Below are positions 16,739 through 25,513 of a DNA stretch of 64,000 nt, piece by piece. The stretch is from Streptomyces cylindrosporus (GTDB lineage: Bacteria > Actinomycetota > Actinomycetes > Streptomycetales > Streptomycetaceae): contig NZ_JALDAY010000017.1 of NCBI RefSeq assembly GCF_022698165.1, positions 124,001 to 188,000 on the forward strand. The letters run 5' to 3'. Position numbers and translations under genes: made by a program. Below the pieces are notes generated by a model. It saw only the letters and a list, made by a program, of their open reading frames with translations, did not search any database and had not been told where the DNA came from. Numbering within the stretch: position 1 is the first letter of the stretch; each line of letters begins with the position of its first letter.

Positions 16739-16912
16739 TCAGTCGACGCTGGGCAGGATGTGGGGCTCGGCGAGGTCGTCCTCGTAACCCGCCAGGCGGA
16801 TCGGGGCCGCGTGGGCCCACACTTCCAGGCTGCCGAGTTCGTCCGACCGTCGGCCGGCGCGCTCCGTGCGTTCCTTGGGGCGCTGTTCGCGATTCGTCTT
16901 CTCCGGTGTCAC
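16739..16912 (-). CDS. 57-residue hypothetical protein
   Basis: A short reading frame from GTG (16910-16912) to TGA (16739-16741) behind a strong AAGGAG ribosome site. The 57-residue product begins VTPEKTNREQRPKERTERAG, is highly charged at the N-terminus, and has a hydrophobic-aromatic middle (LEVWAHAAPIRLAGYEDD). Third codon positions are G/C-rich as in neighbouring genes, which supports real coding. There is no membrane segment or metal motif. It is transcribed toward the GNAT gene, 59 bp upstream of it. The function is unknown. Confidence 0.65.
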   Translation of the reverse strand: MTPEKTNREQRPKERTERAGRRSDELGSLEVWAHAAPIRLAGYEDDLAEPHILPSVD

Positions 16913-17286
16913 CGCGCACTCCTTATGTGTCGGGTCACCCTCGGGGCGTGCCGGCCACTCTGCGGTCCGGCGCCTGACGCTCCCTCGGGTATCAGTCGAA
17001 AGCAGTTCGGACGCGGTGGCGCCGGTAACTCCTGCAGAGCAGACGGTTGTCGACCGGCCTGCCCCGGGACGGACGTGGGTGTGGGTGGGACCCGGTGGTG
17101 CTGTCCGTCCGCTCCAGATTAACCAAATGAGCGGTCCCCCGCTCTATGGGGCTGAAAACTCGGGGTTACTGTCTTAAGTCGCCCCGTTTCATCCCTGTCT
17201 CCTGTCACTCGTTCGGGCTAGAGGCGTGCCGAACGGCAACAGCCGTTCCACTCTGGGTTCGAGGACCCGTCCGGGAGGGGGCTGTC
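16913..17286. other. 374-bp intergenic region between divergent genes
   Basis: No convincing gene is seen here. The stretch is less GC-rich than its surroundings (for example near 17120-17180) and must hold the promoters of the 57-residue gene (leftward) and the sugar ATPase (rightward). A perfect inverted repeat at 17231-17248 is listed separately. A GGTTCGAG string near 17257 is not part of a tRNA. Confidence 0.6.
17231..17248 (+). promoter_or_regulatory. inverted repeat in the leader of the sugar ATPase gene
   Basis: GAACGGC and GCCGTTC form a perfect 7-bp inverted repeat with an AACA loop, ending 38 bp before the ATG at 17287. It could be a repressor site or a leader hairpin that influences access to the GGGAGGGGG ribosome site. 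Confidence 0.4.
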
Positions 17287-18393
17287 ATGGCGTCCGTCAC
17301 CTTCGAGAAGGTCACCCGGCGCTTCGCGTCGGGCGGCCGGCCGGCCGTCGACTCGCTCGACCTCGACATCGAGGACGGCGAGTTCATGGTGCTGCTCGGA
17401 CCTTCCGGCTGCGGAAAGTCCACCTGCCTTCGTCTGCTCGCCGGACTCGAGGACGTCGACTCGGGGTCGATCCACATCGGCGTCCGGGACGTCACCCATC
17501 TTCCGCCGCGGGAGCGGGACGTGGCGATGGTGTTCCAGAACTACGCGCTGTACCCGCATTTGTCGGCTGCCGACAACATCGGCTTCGCGCTGAGGATCGC
17601 CCGCATGCCCCGGAAACGGGCCCGGCAGCGCGTGCAGTTCGCCGCCTCCGTGCTGGACATGGAGGACTATCTGGGGCGCAGGCCCAGGTCGCTGTCGGGT
17701 GGCGAGCAGCAGCGGGTGGCGACCGGGCGGGCGCTGGTGCGGGATCCCCGGGCCTATCTGATGGACGAGCCGTTGTCGAACCTCGACGCCCGGCTGCGGG
17801 TGGAGACCCGCGCGCAGATCGTGCGGATGCAGCACCACCTCGGCATCACCACCGTGTACGTCACCCACGACCAGACCGAGGCGATGTCCATGGGAGACCG
17901 GCTCGCCGTGCTCAAGGACGGCGTGCTGCAGCAGGTGGGCCGACCGCGGGAGGTCTTCGCCCGCCCGGCCAACACCTTCGTGGGCGGCTTCATCGGCTCG
18001 CCCGCGATGAACCTGTTCCGGCTGCCGCTGTCCGCCGAGGGCGTCCGCCTCGGCACCCTGGACGTCCCGCTGCCCCGGGGCGTCCTGCGGGCGGCTACCG
18101 CCGAGCGCTCCGCGCGTATCGTGGTCGGTGTCCGCCCGGAACAGTTCGAGGTGCTGCCGCCGCAGGACCGCACGACACCCGCGCTCGATCTGGTGGTCGA
18201 GGCGGTCGAGGACACCGGAGCCGTCGTGTACGTCCACGCGAGCGCGCGGTCCGGCGAGGGTCTCGGCGACATCGTGGTCCGCCTCCCCGGCCGCCCCACC
18301 CACACCCAGGGAGCACCCCTGCGCGTCGCACTCCGCCCCGACGACATGCACTGCTTCTCGGCGGTGACGGGCCTGCGTCTCGAACATCCCTGA
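17287..18393 (+). CDS. MsiK-like ABC transporter ATP-binding protein (carbohydrate uptake)
   Basis: A 368-residue ATPase of the CUT1 MalK/UgpC/MsiK group. It has Walker A GPSGCGKST (38-46), Q-loop FQNYALYPH (83-91), signature LSGGEQQ (136-142), Walker B YLMDEP (157-162) and the H-loop in YVTHDQTEAM. A C-terminal OB/TOBE regulatory domain follows. The gene stands alone, without permease or binding-protein genes, as MsiK does; MsiK energises many sugar importers in Streptomyces. The sequence is clearly related to MsiK but divergent, so it is probably a paralogue. It may serve importers for sugars released by the secreted glycosidases nearby, which is inference. Confidence 0.9.
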   Translation: MASVTFEKVTRRFASGGRPAVDSLDLDIEDGEFMVLLGPSGCGKSTCLRLLAGLEDVDSGSIHIGVRDVTHLPPRERDVAMVFQNYALYPHLSAADNIGFALRIARMPRKRARQRVQFAASVLDMEDYLGRRPRSLSGGEQQRVATGRALVRDPRAYLMDEPLSNLDARLRVETRAQIVRMQHHLGITTVYVTHDQTEAMSMGDRLAVLKDGVLQQVGRPREVFARPANTFVGGFIGSPAMNLFRLPLSAEGVRLGTLDVPLPRGVLRAATAERSARIVVGVRPEQFEVLPPQDRTTPALDLVVEAVEDTGAVVYVHASARSGEGLGDIVVRLPGRPTHTQGAPLRVALRPDDMHCFSAVTGLRLEHP

Positions 18394-18515
18394 CGCCACG
18401 GCGATCACGCACCGCACCGAAGTGGCCACGCAGTTCAGGTCCCGTTGGCCGAATCGAAAGCCGGCCATGATCTGCTGGCGGACGGCAACGGCTTGTCCGG
18501 CGGGAGGACTGACGC

Positions 18516-18911
18516 ATGGAGCTGCGCAGTGTCGAAGAGCTGATGGATCTGCTGTACGCCTGCCGGCATCAGCATGCGCTGCGCACCGCCGCGCTGCTGC
18601 GGCGAAGTCGCCCCGCCGACAAGGAGCTCCAGGTGGCGGGCCTGGTGCACGACATCGGGCAGGTGATCTCCCCCGGCGACGAGTCCCGCCGGGCGGAGTG
18701 CGCCGCCGAGGCCGTACGGCCGCTGCTCGGCGAGCGCGTCTACCGCCTCGTACGCCGGGACGGCTCGGCCGCCGAGGACGACCTGCTGCGTCTCAGGCTG
18801 GCGGACGAGGAGAGCCTGGCCGCCGGCTTCGACGCCGGGGTCCTGGAGGACTGGCGCACGGTCCTGGAACTCGTCGCCGCCCGGAACTCCCGTCTCGGGG
18901 CTGTCGACTGA
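18516..18911 (+). CDS. HD-domain protein
   Basis: A 131-residue protein with an HD-type metal site: the early RHQHALRTAALLRR helix and LVHDIGQVISPGD with His45-Asp46. HD domains of this small form are phosphohydrolases or, in the PhnZ/MIOX branch, di-iron oxygenases; the sequence alone does not decide between them. The ATG at 18516 follows GGGAGGA. It lies 25 bp upstream of an SDR gene in the same direction, so the two may form one transcript. Confidence 0.8.
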   Translation: MELRSVEELMDLLYACRHQHALRTAALLRRSRPADKELQVAGLVHDIGQVISPGDESRRAECAAEAVRPLLGERVYRLVRRDGSAAEDDLLRLRLADEESLAAGFDAGVLEDWRTVLELVAARNSRLGAVD

Positions 18912-18936
18912 CGGTCCGTCATGAGACGGTACGGCG

Positions 18937-19743
18937 ATGACGTCGTCGTACGGGCTGGAAGGCAGGGCCGCCGTCGTCACCGGGGCGACGCGCGGTATCG
19001 GGCGGGCGGTGGCCGAGCGGCTGGCCGCGGCCGGGGCGCTGGTGTGCGTGACCGCGCGGGACGCGGACGAGGTGCGGCGCACGGCCGCGGAGCTGGGCGG
19101 GATCGGGGTGAGCGGAAGCGTCGCCGATCCGGGGCATCTGCGGGACGTCACGGACACCGCTCTGCGTGAGTTCGGCCGGATCGACGTCGTGGTCAACAAC
19201 GCGGCGACCAACCAGCCGTACGGGCCCCTCATGGACGCCGATCCGGGGGCGTGGCGGGAGGCGTTCGCGGTGAACGTCGAGGCGCCGCTGCGGCTGGTCC
19301 AGGGGGCGTGGCACGGCTGGATGCGGGAGCACGGCGGGTCGGTCGTGAACATCTGCACCGAGGGGGCCGGGCATGTGGGCCCGAATGTGGGCGCCTACGG
19401 CACCAGCAAAGCGGCCCTGCTGCATCTGACCCAGCAGCTCGCGGGCGAGCTCGCGCCGAAGGTGCGCGTCAACTCCGTCTCCCCCGGGCTCGTGCGCACC
19501 GAGATGGCGCGGTTCGTGTGGGAGGCGGGCGAGGAGCAGCTCGCCGCGGGGCTGCCGCTCGGGCGGATCGGGGAGCCGGCGGACGTGGCGCGGGCGGTGG
19601 TGTGGCTGGCCTCGGACGCGGCGGAGTGGATCACTGGCGCGGATCTGCTGGTGGACGGGGGCACACGCGTGAGGACGGCGCACTCCGCGCGGGAGTACGC
19701 CGTCCACGACCGCCTTCGTTCATACGCACCACCTCGCTCATGA
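18937..19743 (+). CDS. short-chain dehydrogenase/reductase
   Basis: A classical SDR of 268 residues. It has the cofactor motif TGATRGIG (15-22), NNAA (87-90), and active-site Tyr154/Lys158 in AYGTSK. The usual catalytic Ser position holds Thr141. The C-terminal WITGADLLVDGG is typical of the FabG-like branch. The substrate is unknown. It is downstream of the HD-domain gene and convergent with the small membrane protein at 19761. Confidence 0.9.
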   Translation: MTSSYGLEGRAAVVTGATRGIGRAVAERLAAAGALVCVTARDADEVRRTAAELGGIGVSGSVADPGHLRDVTDTALREFGRIDVVVNNAATNQPYGPLMDADPGAWREAFAVNVEAPLRLVQGAWHGWMREHGGSVVNICTEGAGHVGPNVGAYGTSKAALLHLTQQLAGELAPKVRVNSVSPGLVRTEMARFVWEAGEEQLAAGLPLGRIGEPADVARAVVWLASDAAEWITGADLLVDGGTRVRTAHSAREYAVHDRLRSYAPPRS

Positions 19744-19760
19744 CGGTGGCTGGGGCTCCC

Positions 19761-19994
19761 TCACGGGAACAGTGCGATCCCGAGGAGGATCAGCAGGATG
19801 ATGCCGGCGACGAGCGCGACCGTGGCCCACGTGCCGCGGTGCTTCACCTGGCCCGTGTCGCCGCCGCCGCGCGGGCGGTCCTCCGGCAGTACGGCGTGGT
19901 CGGGGCGGTCGCTGCCGTAGAACTCTTCGTCGGTCGGGTAGCGATTGCGCGGGTCGTTCTGCGCTCGCGGATCGATTCCGTGCGGACTGCTCAT
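19761..19994 (-). CDS. small DUF-type protein with C-terminal membrane anchor
   Basis: A 77-residue protein from the ATG at 19992-19994, preceded by GGGAG. The N-terminal 50 residues are polar (DPRNRYPTDEEFYGSDRP...). One C-terminal transmembrane helix follows (TWATVALVAGIILLILLGIALF), giving a tail-anchored topology. An upstream in-frame extension lacks a ribosome site. The function is unknown. Confidence 0.75.
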   Translation of the reverse strand: MSSPHGIDPRAQNDPRNRYPTDEEFYGSDRPDHAVLPEDRPRGGGDTGQVKHRGTWATVALVAGIILLILLGIALFP

Positions 19995-20073
19995 GGTCAC
20001 ACTCCCTGGCGCGGTTCTCACCAGGGTCCGGGTTCCCGACCGGCGCCGGGACACACACGTCACGGCCGGCGGA

Positions 20074-21567
20074 TCACCACTTGCCGGGCGCGTAGTCCTT
20101 CAGGAAGACGCCGTACAGGTCCTCGCCCTGCTCGCCGCGCACAATCGGATCGTAAACCCGGGCGGCCCCGTCGACCAGGTCGAGCGGGGCGTGGAAGCCC
20201 TCCTCGGCCAGGCGCAGCTTGTCGTAGTGCGGGCGCTCGTCGGTGATCCAGCCGGTGTCGACGGAGGTCATGAGGATGCCGTCGGTCTGGAACATCTCCT
20301 GGGCGCTGGTCCGGGTGACCATGTTCATGGCGGCTTTGGCGGCGTTGGTGTTCGGGTGCCCGGCGCCCTTGTAACCGCGGCCGAAGACGCCCTCCATCGC
20401 GGAGACGTTCACGACGTAGGCGCGCCCCGCGGCCGCCTTCCGCGCCGCGTCCGCCATGACCGGGCGCAGGGCGCTGATCAGGATGAACGGCGAGGTGTAG
20501 TTGCACAGCTGGGTCTCCAGCAGCTCCACCGGGGAGATCTGGTCGATGGTCTGCACCCAGGTGTTGGTGTCGACGACGTCGGGGACCAACCCGCCGGCGT
20601 CGATCGCGGTGCCGTCGAGGTGCCGGGCGACGCTGGCGTTGCCCGCGACCAGGGCGAGGTCGGCGACCTTCTGGGCGTCGAGGCCGCTGGTGCCCACGGG
20701 CAGCGCGGCGAGGCCGTCCACTGCGCCGGAGTTGAAGGCGCCGATGACATGGTGGGCGGGCAGCTCGCCGGCGGGCAGCGGGGCGCTCTCGCCGTCGACC
20801 AGGGCGGCGTACGCGGACGGCAGGCGCCGTACGGTCTGGGTCGCGTTGTTGATCAGGATGTCGAGGGGGCCCGCCGCGGCGACCTGCTCGGCGAGGGCCA
20901 CGGCCTGGGCCGGGTCGCGCAGGTCGATGCCGACGACCTCCAGGCGGTGGATCCAGTCCGCGGAGTCGTCCATGGCCTTGAACCGGCGGATGGCGTCCTT
21001 GGGGAAGCGCGTGGTGATGGTGGTGTGCGCGCCGTCGCGCAGCAGCCTGAGCGCGATGTACATGCCGATCTTGGCGCGGCCGCCGGTGAGCAGGGCGCGC
21101 TTGCCGGTGAGGTCGGCGCGGGCGTCGCGCTTGTCGCGGTTGAGGCGGGCGCAGTCGGGACAGAGCTGGTGGTAGAAGTAGTCGACTTCCACGTACCGGG
21201 TCTTGCAGGTGTAGCAGGAGCGCGGGCGCTGGAGTATCCCGGCGATCCGCCCCTCCTCCGTCGCCGAGGATGGCAGCAGGCCCTCGGTCTCGTCGTCGAT
21301 GCGCTGGGCGGAGCCGGTGGCCGTGGCCTCGGTGACCGCCTTGTCGTGGGCGGTCTTGGCGGCCCGGCGCTCCTGGCGGCGGCGCTGCTTGACCGTGCGG
21401 TAGACGCCGGCGGTGGCGCGGCGCACGGCGATCGCGTCCGGGTGGTCGACCTCCAGCTTGTCGAGCTCTTCGAGCACGCTCAAACAGACGGCGAGCCGCT
21501 CCGGGTCGATGCCGGGCCCGTACACGACCTCGTCCGTGGTCGCCGGGCCTTCCTCTGTCACCGTCAT
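20074..21567 (-). CDS. large SDR-family protein with N-terminal helical region and zinc ribbon
   Basis: A 497-residue protein. Residues 1-110 are helical and charged. A zinc-ribbon-like site follows, with Cys118-x2-Cys121 and Cys136-x2-Cys139. The SDR domain runs from about residue 155, with cofactor motif TGGRAKIG (161-168) and NNAT (240-243). The usual Tyr-x3-Lys active site reads Thr407-x3-Lys411 (TNAAK), with a Ser at 389, so the catalytic Tyr is absent or displaced. The ATG chosen encodes MTVTEEGP. It is downstream of the WS/DGAT gene in the same direction, 115 bp away, and may belong to the same lipid-related unit. Confidence 0.82.
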   Translation of the reverse strand: MTVTEEGPATTDEVVYGPGIDPERLAVCLSVLEELDKLEVDHPDAIAVRRATAGVYRTVKQRRRQERRAAKTAHDKAVTEATATGSAQRIDDETEGLLPSSATEEGRIAGILQRPRSCYTCKTRYVEVDYFYHQLCPDCARLNRDKRDARADLTGKRALLTGGRAKIGMYIALRLLRDGAHTTITTRFPKDAIRRFKAMDDSADWIHRLEVVGIDLRDPAQAVALAEQVAAAGPLDILINNATQTVRRLPSAYAALVDGESAPLPAGELPAHHVIGAFNSGAVDGLAALPVGTSGLDAQKVADLALVAGNASVARHLDGTAIDAGGLVPDVVDTNTWVQTIDQISPVELLETQLCNYTSPFILISALRPVMADAARKAAAGRAYVVNVSAMEGVFGRGYKGAGHPNTNAAKAAMNMVTRTSAQEMFQTDGILMTSVDTGWITDERPHYDKLRLAEEGFHAPLDLVDGAARVYDPIVRGEQGEDLYGVFLKDYAPGKW

Positions 21568-21682
21568 CGCGCTGCCGTTTCCCTGATCACCCGAGCGGCG
21601 CTCCGATCGCACCCGCTGTCGAACCGCGAATTTTACGGAGCGCCTGCCCGGTCCTCCAAATACACGCGAGACGAAAAGGCGC

Positions 21683-23017
21683 TCAGGAGCCGCAGGCCGT
21701 GATCAGCGTCTCCACCTCCGCGGTCAGCGCGGCGGCCAGTCGGTCCAGGTCCGGTACGGCCTTGGCGTCGGCGACGAGGCCGTAGTGGACGTGTCCGCGG
21801 TACGTGGAGACGGCGACCGCCAGGGCCTGGCCGCGGGCCAGCGGGGCGAGCGGGTAGACCTCGGTGACCGGGTTGCCGCCGAGCTTCAGGCCGATGCCGG
21901 GCAGCGGGACGCTGGTGACCAGGATGTCGAACCAGAGCCGGGCGGCCTGGCCGGCCAGCGGTCCGCCGAGCCGGTGGGCGAGCGGTGGCACGTGGTCGGC
22001 GAGCAGGGCGACGGCACCGGCGCCCCGGTTGGGCCCGGCGTCCTTGTTGCGGTCCATGGCCTCGCGGACCGTGTCGAGCCGGGCCAGCGGGTCGGGGTCG
22101 TCGACCGGGAGCCGTATCAGGTAGCCGGAGAGGCGGTTGCCCTGGGGTGTGGCGGTGCGCGGGCGGCGCTTGGAGACGGGGATCAGGGCGCGCGGGCGGA
22201 CGCCCTCGCTGCCGTCGCCGCGCTCGTCCAGCCAGCGGCGCAGGGCGCCCGCGACGACCGCGATCAGGACGTCGTTGACGGTGCCGCCCTCGGACTTGCG
22301 GATGCGGTGCACGTCGTCGAGGTCGACGACCACGCCGGCGGTGCGGCGGGTGCCGGTGGGTTCGGCGGCGAGCGCGGCCGAGGAGCGTACGCCCAGGCTG
22401 GACACGGCCAGGGAGGCGCCGATGTCGAGGGCGCGGCCCACGTCGGACACCGCGCCCCGGACCAGCCCCGGCAGCCTGCGCACGTCGGGCAGCAGTCCGC
22501 GCTTCGGCTCCGCGGGCCGCGGCTTGCGCTCCGGCATGTCCATCGGGTCCATGACCGCGGCGGCGAGCGTCAGCGCGCGCAGCCCGTCGGCCAGGGCGTG
22601 GTGGAACTTGAACAGCACCGCGAAGGAGACCCCGTCCTCCCCCGGCAGCACATGCGCCTCCCACGGCGGCCGGCCGCGCTCCAGGGGGCGCTCCATCAGC
22701 CGCCCCGCGTCCGCGTGGAAGTCGGCGGTCGGGGCGTGCAGCCGGACGTGGTGCAGCGGGTCGAAGTCGGGGTCGGGCTCCCGGGCGGCGCCGCCGAACG
22801 CCAGCGGCCGGAAGGAGAACGGCTGCCATACGTCCCGGATCCGCATCCGCAGTCCCGGGACCCCGGCGGCGCGGGAGGCCAGCAGGTCGGCCGCGTGGGC
22901 GCCCGCGGTGGGCGAGTGGGCCGAGAAGACGCCGAGGGCGCCGAGGTGCATGGGGTGCTCGGCGGACTCGATGTTCCAGAACGCCAGGTCGAGAGGAGCG
23001 AGCAGGTCAGAAGTCAA
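21683..23017 (-). CDS. wax ester synthase / diacylglycerol acyltransferase (WS/DGAT)
   Basis: A 444-residue acyltransferase of the bacterial WS/DGAT family. The active-site motif HHALADG (139-145, HHxxxDG) and the C-terminal PLAPLARGQALAVAVSTY segment are present. These enzymes transfer fatty acyl groups from acyl-CoA to diacylglycerol or fatty alcohols at the membrane surface of lipid bodies, and Streptomyces store triacylglycerol. The start is a TTG (23015-23017) behind GAGGCAAG. It lies upstream of the zinc-ribbon SDR in the same direction. Confidence 0.92.
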   Translation of the reverse strand: MTSDLLAPLDLAFWNIESAEHPMHLGALGVFSAHSPTAGAHAADLLASRAAGVPGLRMRIRDVWQPFSFRPLAFGGAAREPDPDFDPLHHVRLHAPTADFHADAGRLMERPLERGRPPWEAHVLPGEDGVSFAVLFKFHHALADGLRALTLAAAVMDPMDMPERKPRPAEPKRGLLPDVRRLPGLVRGAVSDVGRALDIGASLAVSSLGVRSSAALAAEPTGTRRTAGVVVDLDDVHRIRKSEGGTVNDVLIAVVAGALRRWLDERGDGSEGVRPRALIPVSKRRPRTATPQGNRLSGYLIRLPVDDPDPLARLDTVREAMDRNKDAGPNRGAGAVALLADHVPPLAHRLGGPLAGQAARLWFDILVTSVPLPGIGLKLGGNPVTEVYPLAPLARGQALAVAVSTYRGHVHYGLVADAKAVPDLDRLAAALTAEVETLITACGS

Positions 23018-23116
23018 TGGCTTGCCTCGCGTCGACGACGGGTGGACAAGCAGTCAAGCGCCCTCGCGCGATTACGGTCAAGTACGATCAAGCTACACAC
23101 AGTTAACAGCAGATTA

Positions 23117-23146
23117 AGTCCCGCCCCTTTCGGAAGGGGCGGGACT
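23117..23146 (-). terminator. terminator of the GH2-GH92 operon
   Basis: AGTCCCGCCCCTT (23117-23129) pairs perfectly with AAGGGGCGGGACT (23134-23146) around a TCGG loop. It lies 26 bp after the GH92 stop on the minus strand and is followed on that strand by TTAATC. Confidence 0.8.
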
Positions 23147-23172
23147 CTGTGCGACTCATGGGGCCAGGGTGA

Positions 23173-25494
23173 TCACTTCAGTGCGGGCGGCGCGGCCCCC
23201 GGTGACGTACCCCACTCCGACGGGTGCGGGCCGACCGTGAACGCGAGCGAGCGCAGGGTGCGCAGATCGCCGGTCGTCAGGTAGGTCCGGTCGTACGCCG
23301 CCCCGTCCGTGCGGGCCGACTGGATGTACCGGTCGGTGGCGGAGGTGCCGGGTGCGGTGACGGTGAGGGCGCCGCGCGGGTAGTACCGCCGGTCCAGGGT
23401 CAGGTCGACCCGCTCGAACACCGGCGTGGACAGGCCCCAGGTGTCGTAGCCGGGCTGCACCGGGAAGATCCCGATGGACGACAGCACGTTCCAGGCGGAC
23501 ATGGTGCCGAGGTCGTCGTTGCCGGTCATGCCGGTCGGGGCGTCGGTGAAGAGGGTCAGCGCCGCGTGCACGACGTCGGTGGTTTTCCAGGGCTGACCGG
23601 TGGACAGGTAGGTGTACGGGGCGATCAGATCGGGCTCGTTCTGCGGGTTGTACTTGTCGGCGTTGTAGTAGTCGTACGGCCCGTTGACCCACACCTCGCG
23701 CGCGGTCTTCGCCGGGTCGGCCAACAGCTGGTCGTAGGCGAAGAAGGAGTCGAGCCGGGCGTTGGCGGCCTGCTCGCCGCCGATCAGGCCGACCATGCCG
23801 GGCAGGTCCTGCGGGACCAGCCACTGGTACTGCCAGGACGTGCCCTCGTGGAAGCCCTCGCTCTGCGCCGGGTCGGCCGGTCCGGTGAAGGCGCCGGAGG
23901 CGTCGCGGGCGCGGAAGAAGCCGGTGGAGGGGTCGAAGATGTTCCGGTAGCTCTGCGAGCGGGCGGCATAGCGCGCGGCGTCCGCGTCGTGCCCGAGGTC
24001 GCGGGCCATCTGCGCGAGCATCGCGTCGGACAGGGCGTACTCCAGGGTGGCCGAGGCCCCGTGGTCGTAGTCCGAGTCGCCGGGCTTCACATGCGGGCGG
24101 CCCTTGACGTACGGCGCGAACCCGTCGGCGATGTACTCCTTGTTCGCCTCGCGCCCCACCGCCGGGGAGTCGGCCGGCGGCACGCCGTCGGCGTTCCGCT
24201 TCAGCGCCCGGTAGGCCCGTTCCTCGTAGCCCTTGAGCAGTCCCTGCTGGTAGGCGTTGGTGAGGAAGGGGGTCACCGGGTCGCCGGTCATGATGTTCGT
24301 CTCGACCGTGCCGTAGCCCCACTTGGGCAGCCAGCCGCTCTCCTCGGAGATCCTGATCACCGAGATCGCCATGTCCCGGGCCTCGCGGGGCGCGAGCAGG
24401 GACAGCAGCTGGGACTGGGTGCGGTAGGTGTCCCACAGGGACCAGTTCTGGTAGTACGTGAAGCCGTCGGTGCGGTGGATCCGCTGGTCCCAGCCGGTGT
24501 AGCGGCCGTCGGCGTCGCTGCCGATGTTGGGCGCGAGGAAGGACCGGTACAGGGACGAGTAGAAGGTCCGGCGCAGGCTGTCGTCGCCGCCTTGCACGCG
24601 CACGTCGTCGAGCCGGTCCTCCCAGGCCTGCCGGGCCCGGTCGCGCACGGCGTCGAAGGAACGGCCGCCCTCCGCACGGAGGTTGACGGCCGCGCCGTGC
24701 GCGTCGACGTACGAGAGGGCGGTGGTCGCCTCGACGGTACGGTCCTTCGTCGTGTCGAAGCGGACGTAGGCGCCGCCGGCTCCGGTCTTCGAGCCCGCGG
24801 TCACCGTCGAGCCGTCCCAGGTGCCGTAGGCGGTGAAGGGGCGGTCGAAGCGGGTGACGGTGTAGACGGTGTACGGCTTGGTGTCCTGGCAGAAGCCGCG
24901 GCCCGTGATGGCGGTGCGCACGGTGCGGTTGTCGAGGACCTCGACCTTGCCGGCGACCCCGGTGTGCAGCGACTGGGCCGCGTTCAGCAGGACGTTGGCC
25001 TTGTCGGTGGCCGGGAAGGTGTAGCGCTGCACGCCGGTGCGCTCGGTCGCCGTCAGCTCGGCCTCGATGCCGGTCTTCAGGCCGACCCGGTAGTAGCCGG
25101 GGCTCGCGGTCTCGTCGTCATGGCTGAACTCGGCGGCGTACCGGGCGTAGTCCGTCTGCGTGACGTCGCCGGTGGTCGGCAGCACGGGCAGGTCGCCGCC
25201 GAGGCCGCAGCCGACGCCGGACAGGTGGACCAGGGAGAAGCCGCGGATGTGGTTCTGGGAGTAGTCGTAGCCGGTGTTGTGGCCGGTGTCCGGCGAGAAC
25301 TGCACCATGCCGAAGGGCACGGCGGCGCCGGGGTAGGTGTTGCCCTCGTTCTCGGTGCCGATGAACGGGTTGACCAGATCGGTGAGTTGAGCGTCCTTCG
25401 GCTGGGTGGCCTGCGCGGCAGCGGGTGCGGCGAACAGCGCGGACGCTGCCACCGCCCCGGCCACGCACAGGCGCAGGCGCCGGGTCCGTCTCAT
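23173..25494 (-). CDS. secreted alpha-mannosidase, GH92
   Basis: A 773-residue GH92 exo-alpha-mannosidase. A signal peptide (residues 1 to about 29) precedes the N-terminal beta domain, which begins VNPFIGTENEGNTYPGA. The (alpha/alpha)6 domain carries HEGTSWQYQW (549-558, acid Glu) and GNDDLGTMSAW (658-668, paired Asp) around the calcium site. GH92 enzymes are calcium-dependent inverting mannosidases that trim alpha-1,2/1,3-mannose from N-glycans or fungal mannan. It starts 19 bp downstream of the GH2 gene and is clearly in the same operon. Confidence 0.94.
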   Translation of the reverse strand: MRRTRRLRLCVAGAVAASALFAAPAAAQATQPKDAQLTDLVNPFIGTENEGNTYPGAAVPFGMVQFSPDTGHNTGYDYSQNHIRGFSLVHLSGVGCGLGGDLPVLPTTGDVTQTDYARYAAEFSHDDETASPGYYRVGLKTGIEAELTATERTGVQRYTFPATDKANVLLNAAQSLHTGVAGKVEVLDNRTVRTAITGRGFCQDTKPYTVYTVTRFDRPFTAYGTWDGSTVTAGSKTGAGGAYVRFDTTKDRTVEATTALSYVDAHGAAVNLRAEGGRSFDAVRDRARQAWEDRLDDVRVQGGDDSLRRTFYSSLYRSFLAPNIGSDADGRYTGWDQRIHRTDGFTYYQNWSLWDTYRTQSQLLSLLAPREARDMAISVIRISEESGWLPKWGYGTVETNIMTGDPVTPFLTNAYQQGLLKGYEERAYRALKRNADGVPPADSPAVGREANKEYIADGFAPYVKGRPHVKPGDSDYDHGASATLEYALSDAMLAQMARDLGHDADAARYAARSQSYRNIFDPSTGFFRARDASGAFTGPADPAQSEGFHEGTSWQYQWLVPQDLPGMVGLIGGEQAANARLDSFFAYDQLLADPAKTAREVWVNGPYDYYNADKYNPQNEPDLIAPYTYLSTGQPWKTTDVVHAALTLFTDAPTGMTGNDDLGTMSAWNVLSSIGIFPVQPGYDTWGLSTPVFERVDLTLDRRYYPRGALTVTAPGTSATDRYIQSARTDGAAYDRTYLTTGDLRTLRSLAFTVGPHPSEWGTSPGAAPPALK

Positions 25495-25513
25495 GTCGGG
25501 AGTCCTCCGGGGT

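Noticed and set aside
17240..17280. tRNA-like GGTTCGAG string
   Set aside because: No acceptor or anticodon stem can be formed around it; it is a chance T-loop resemblance.
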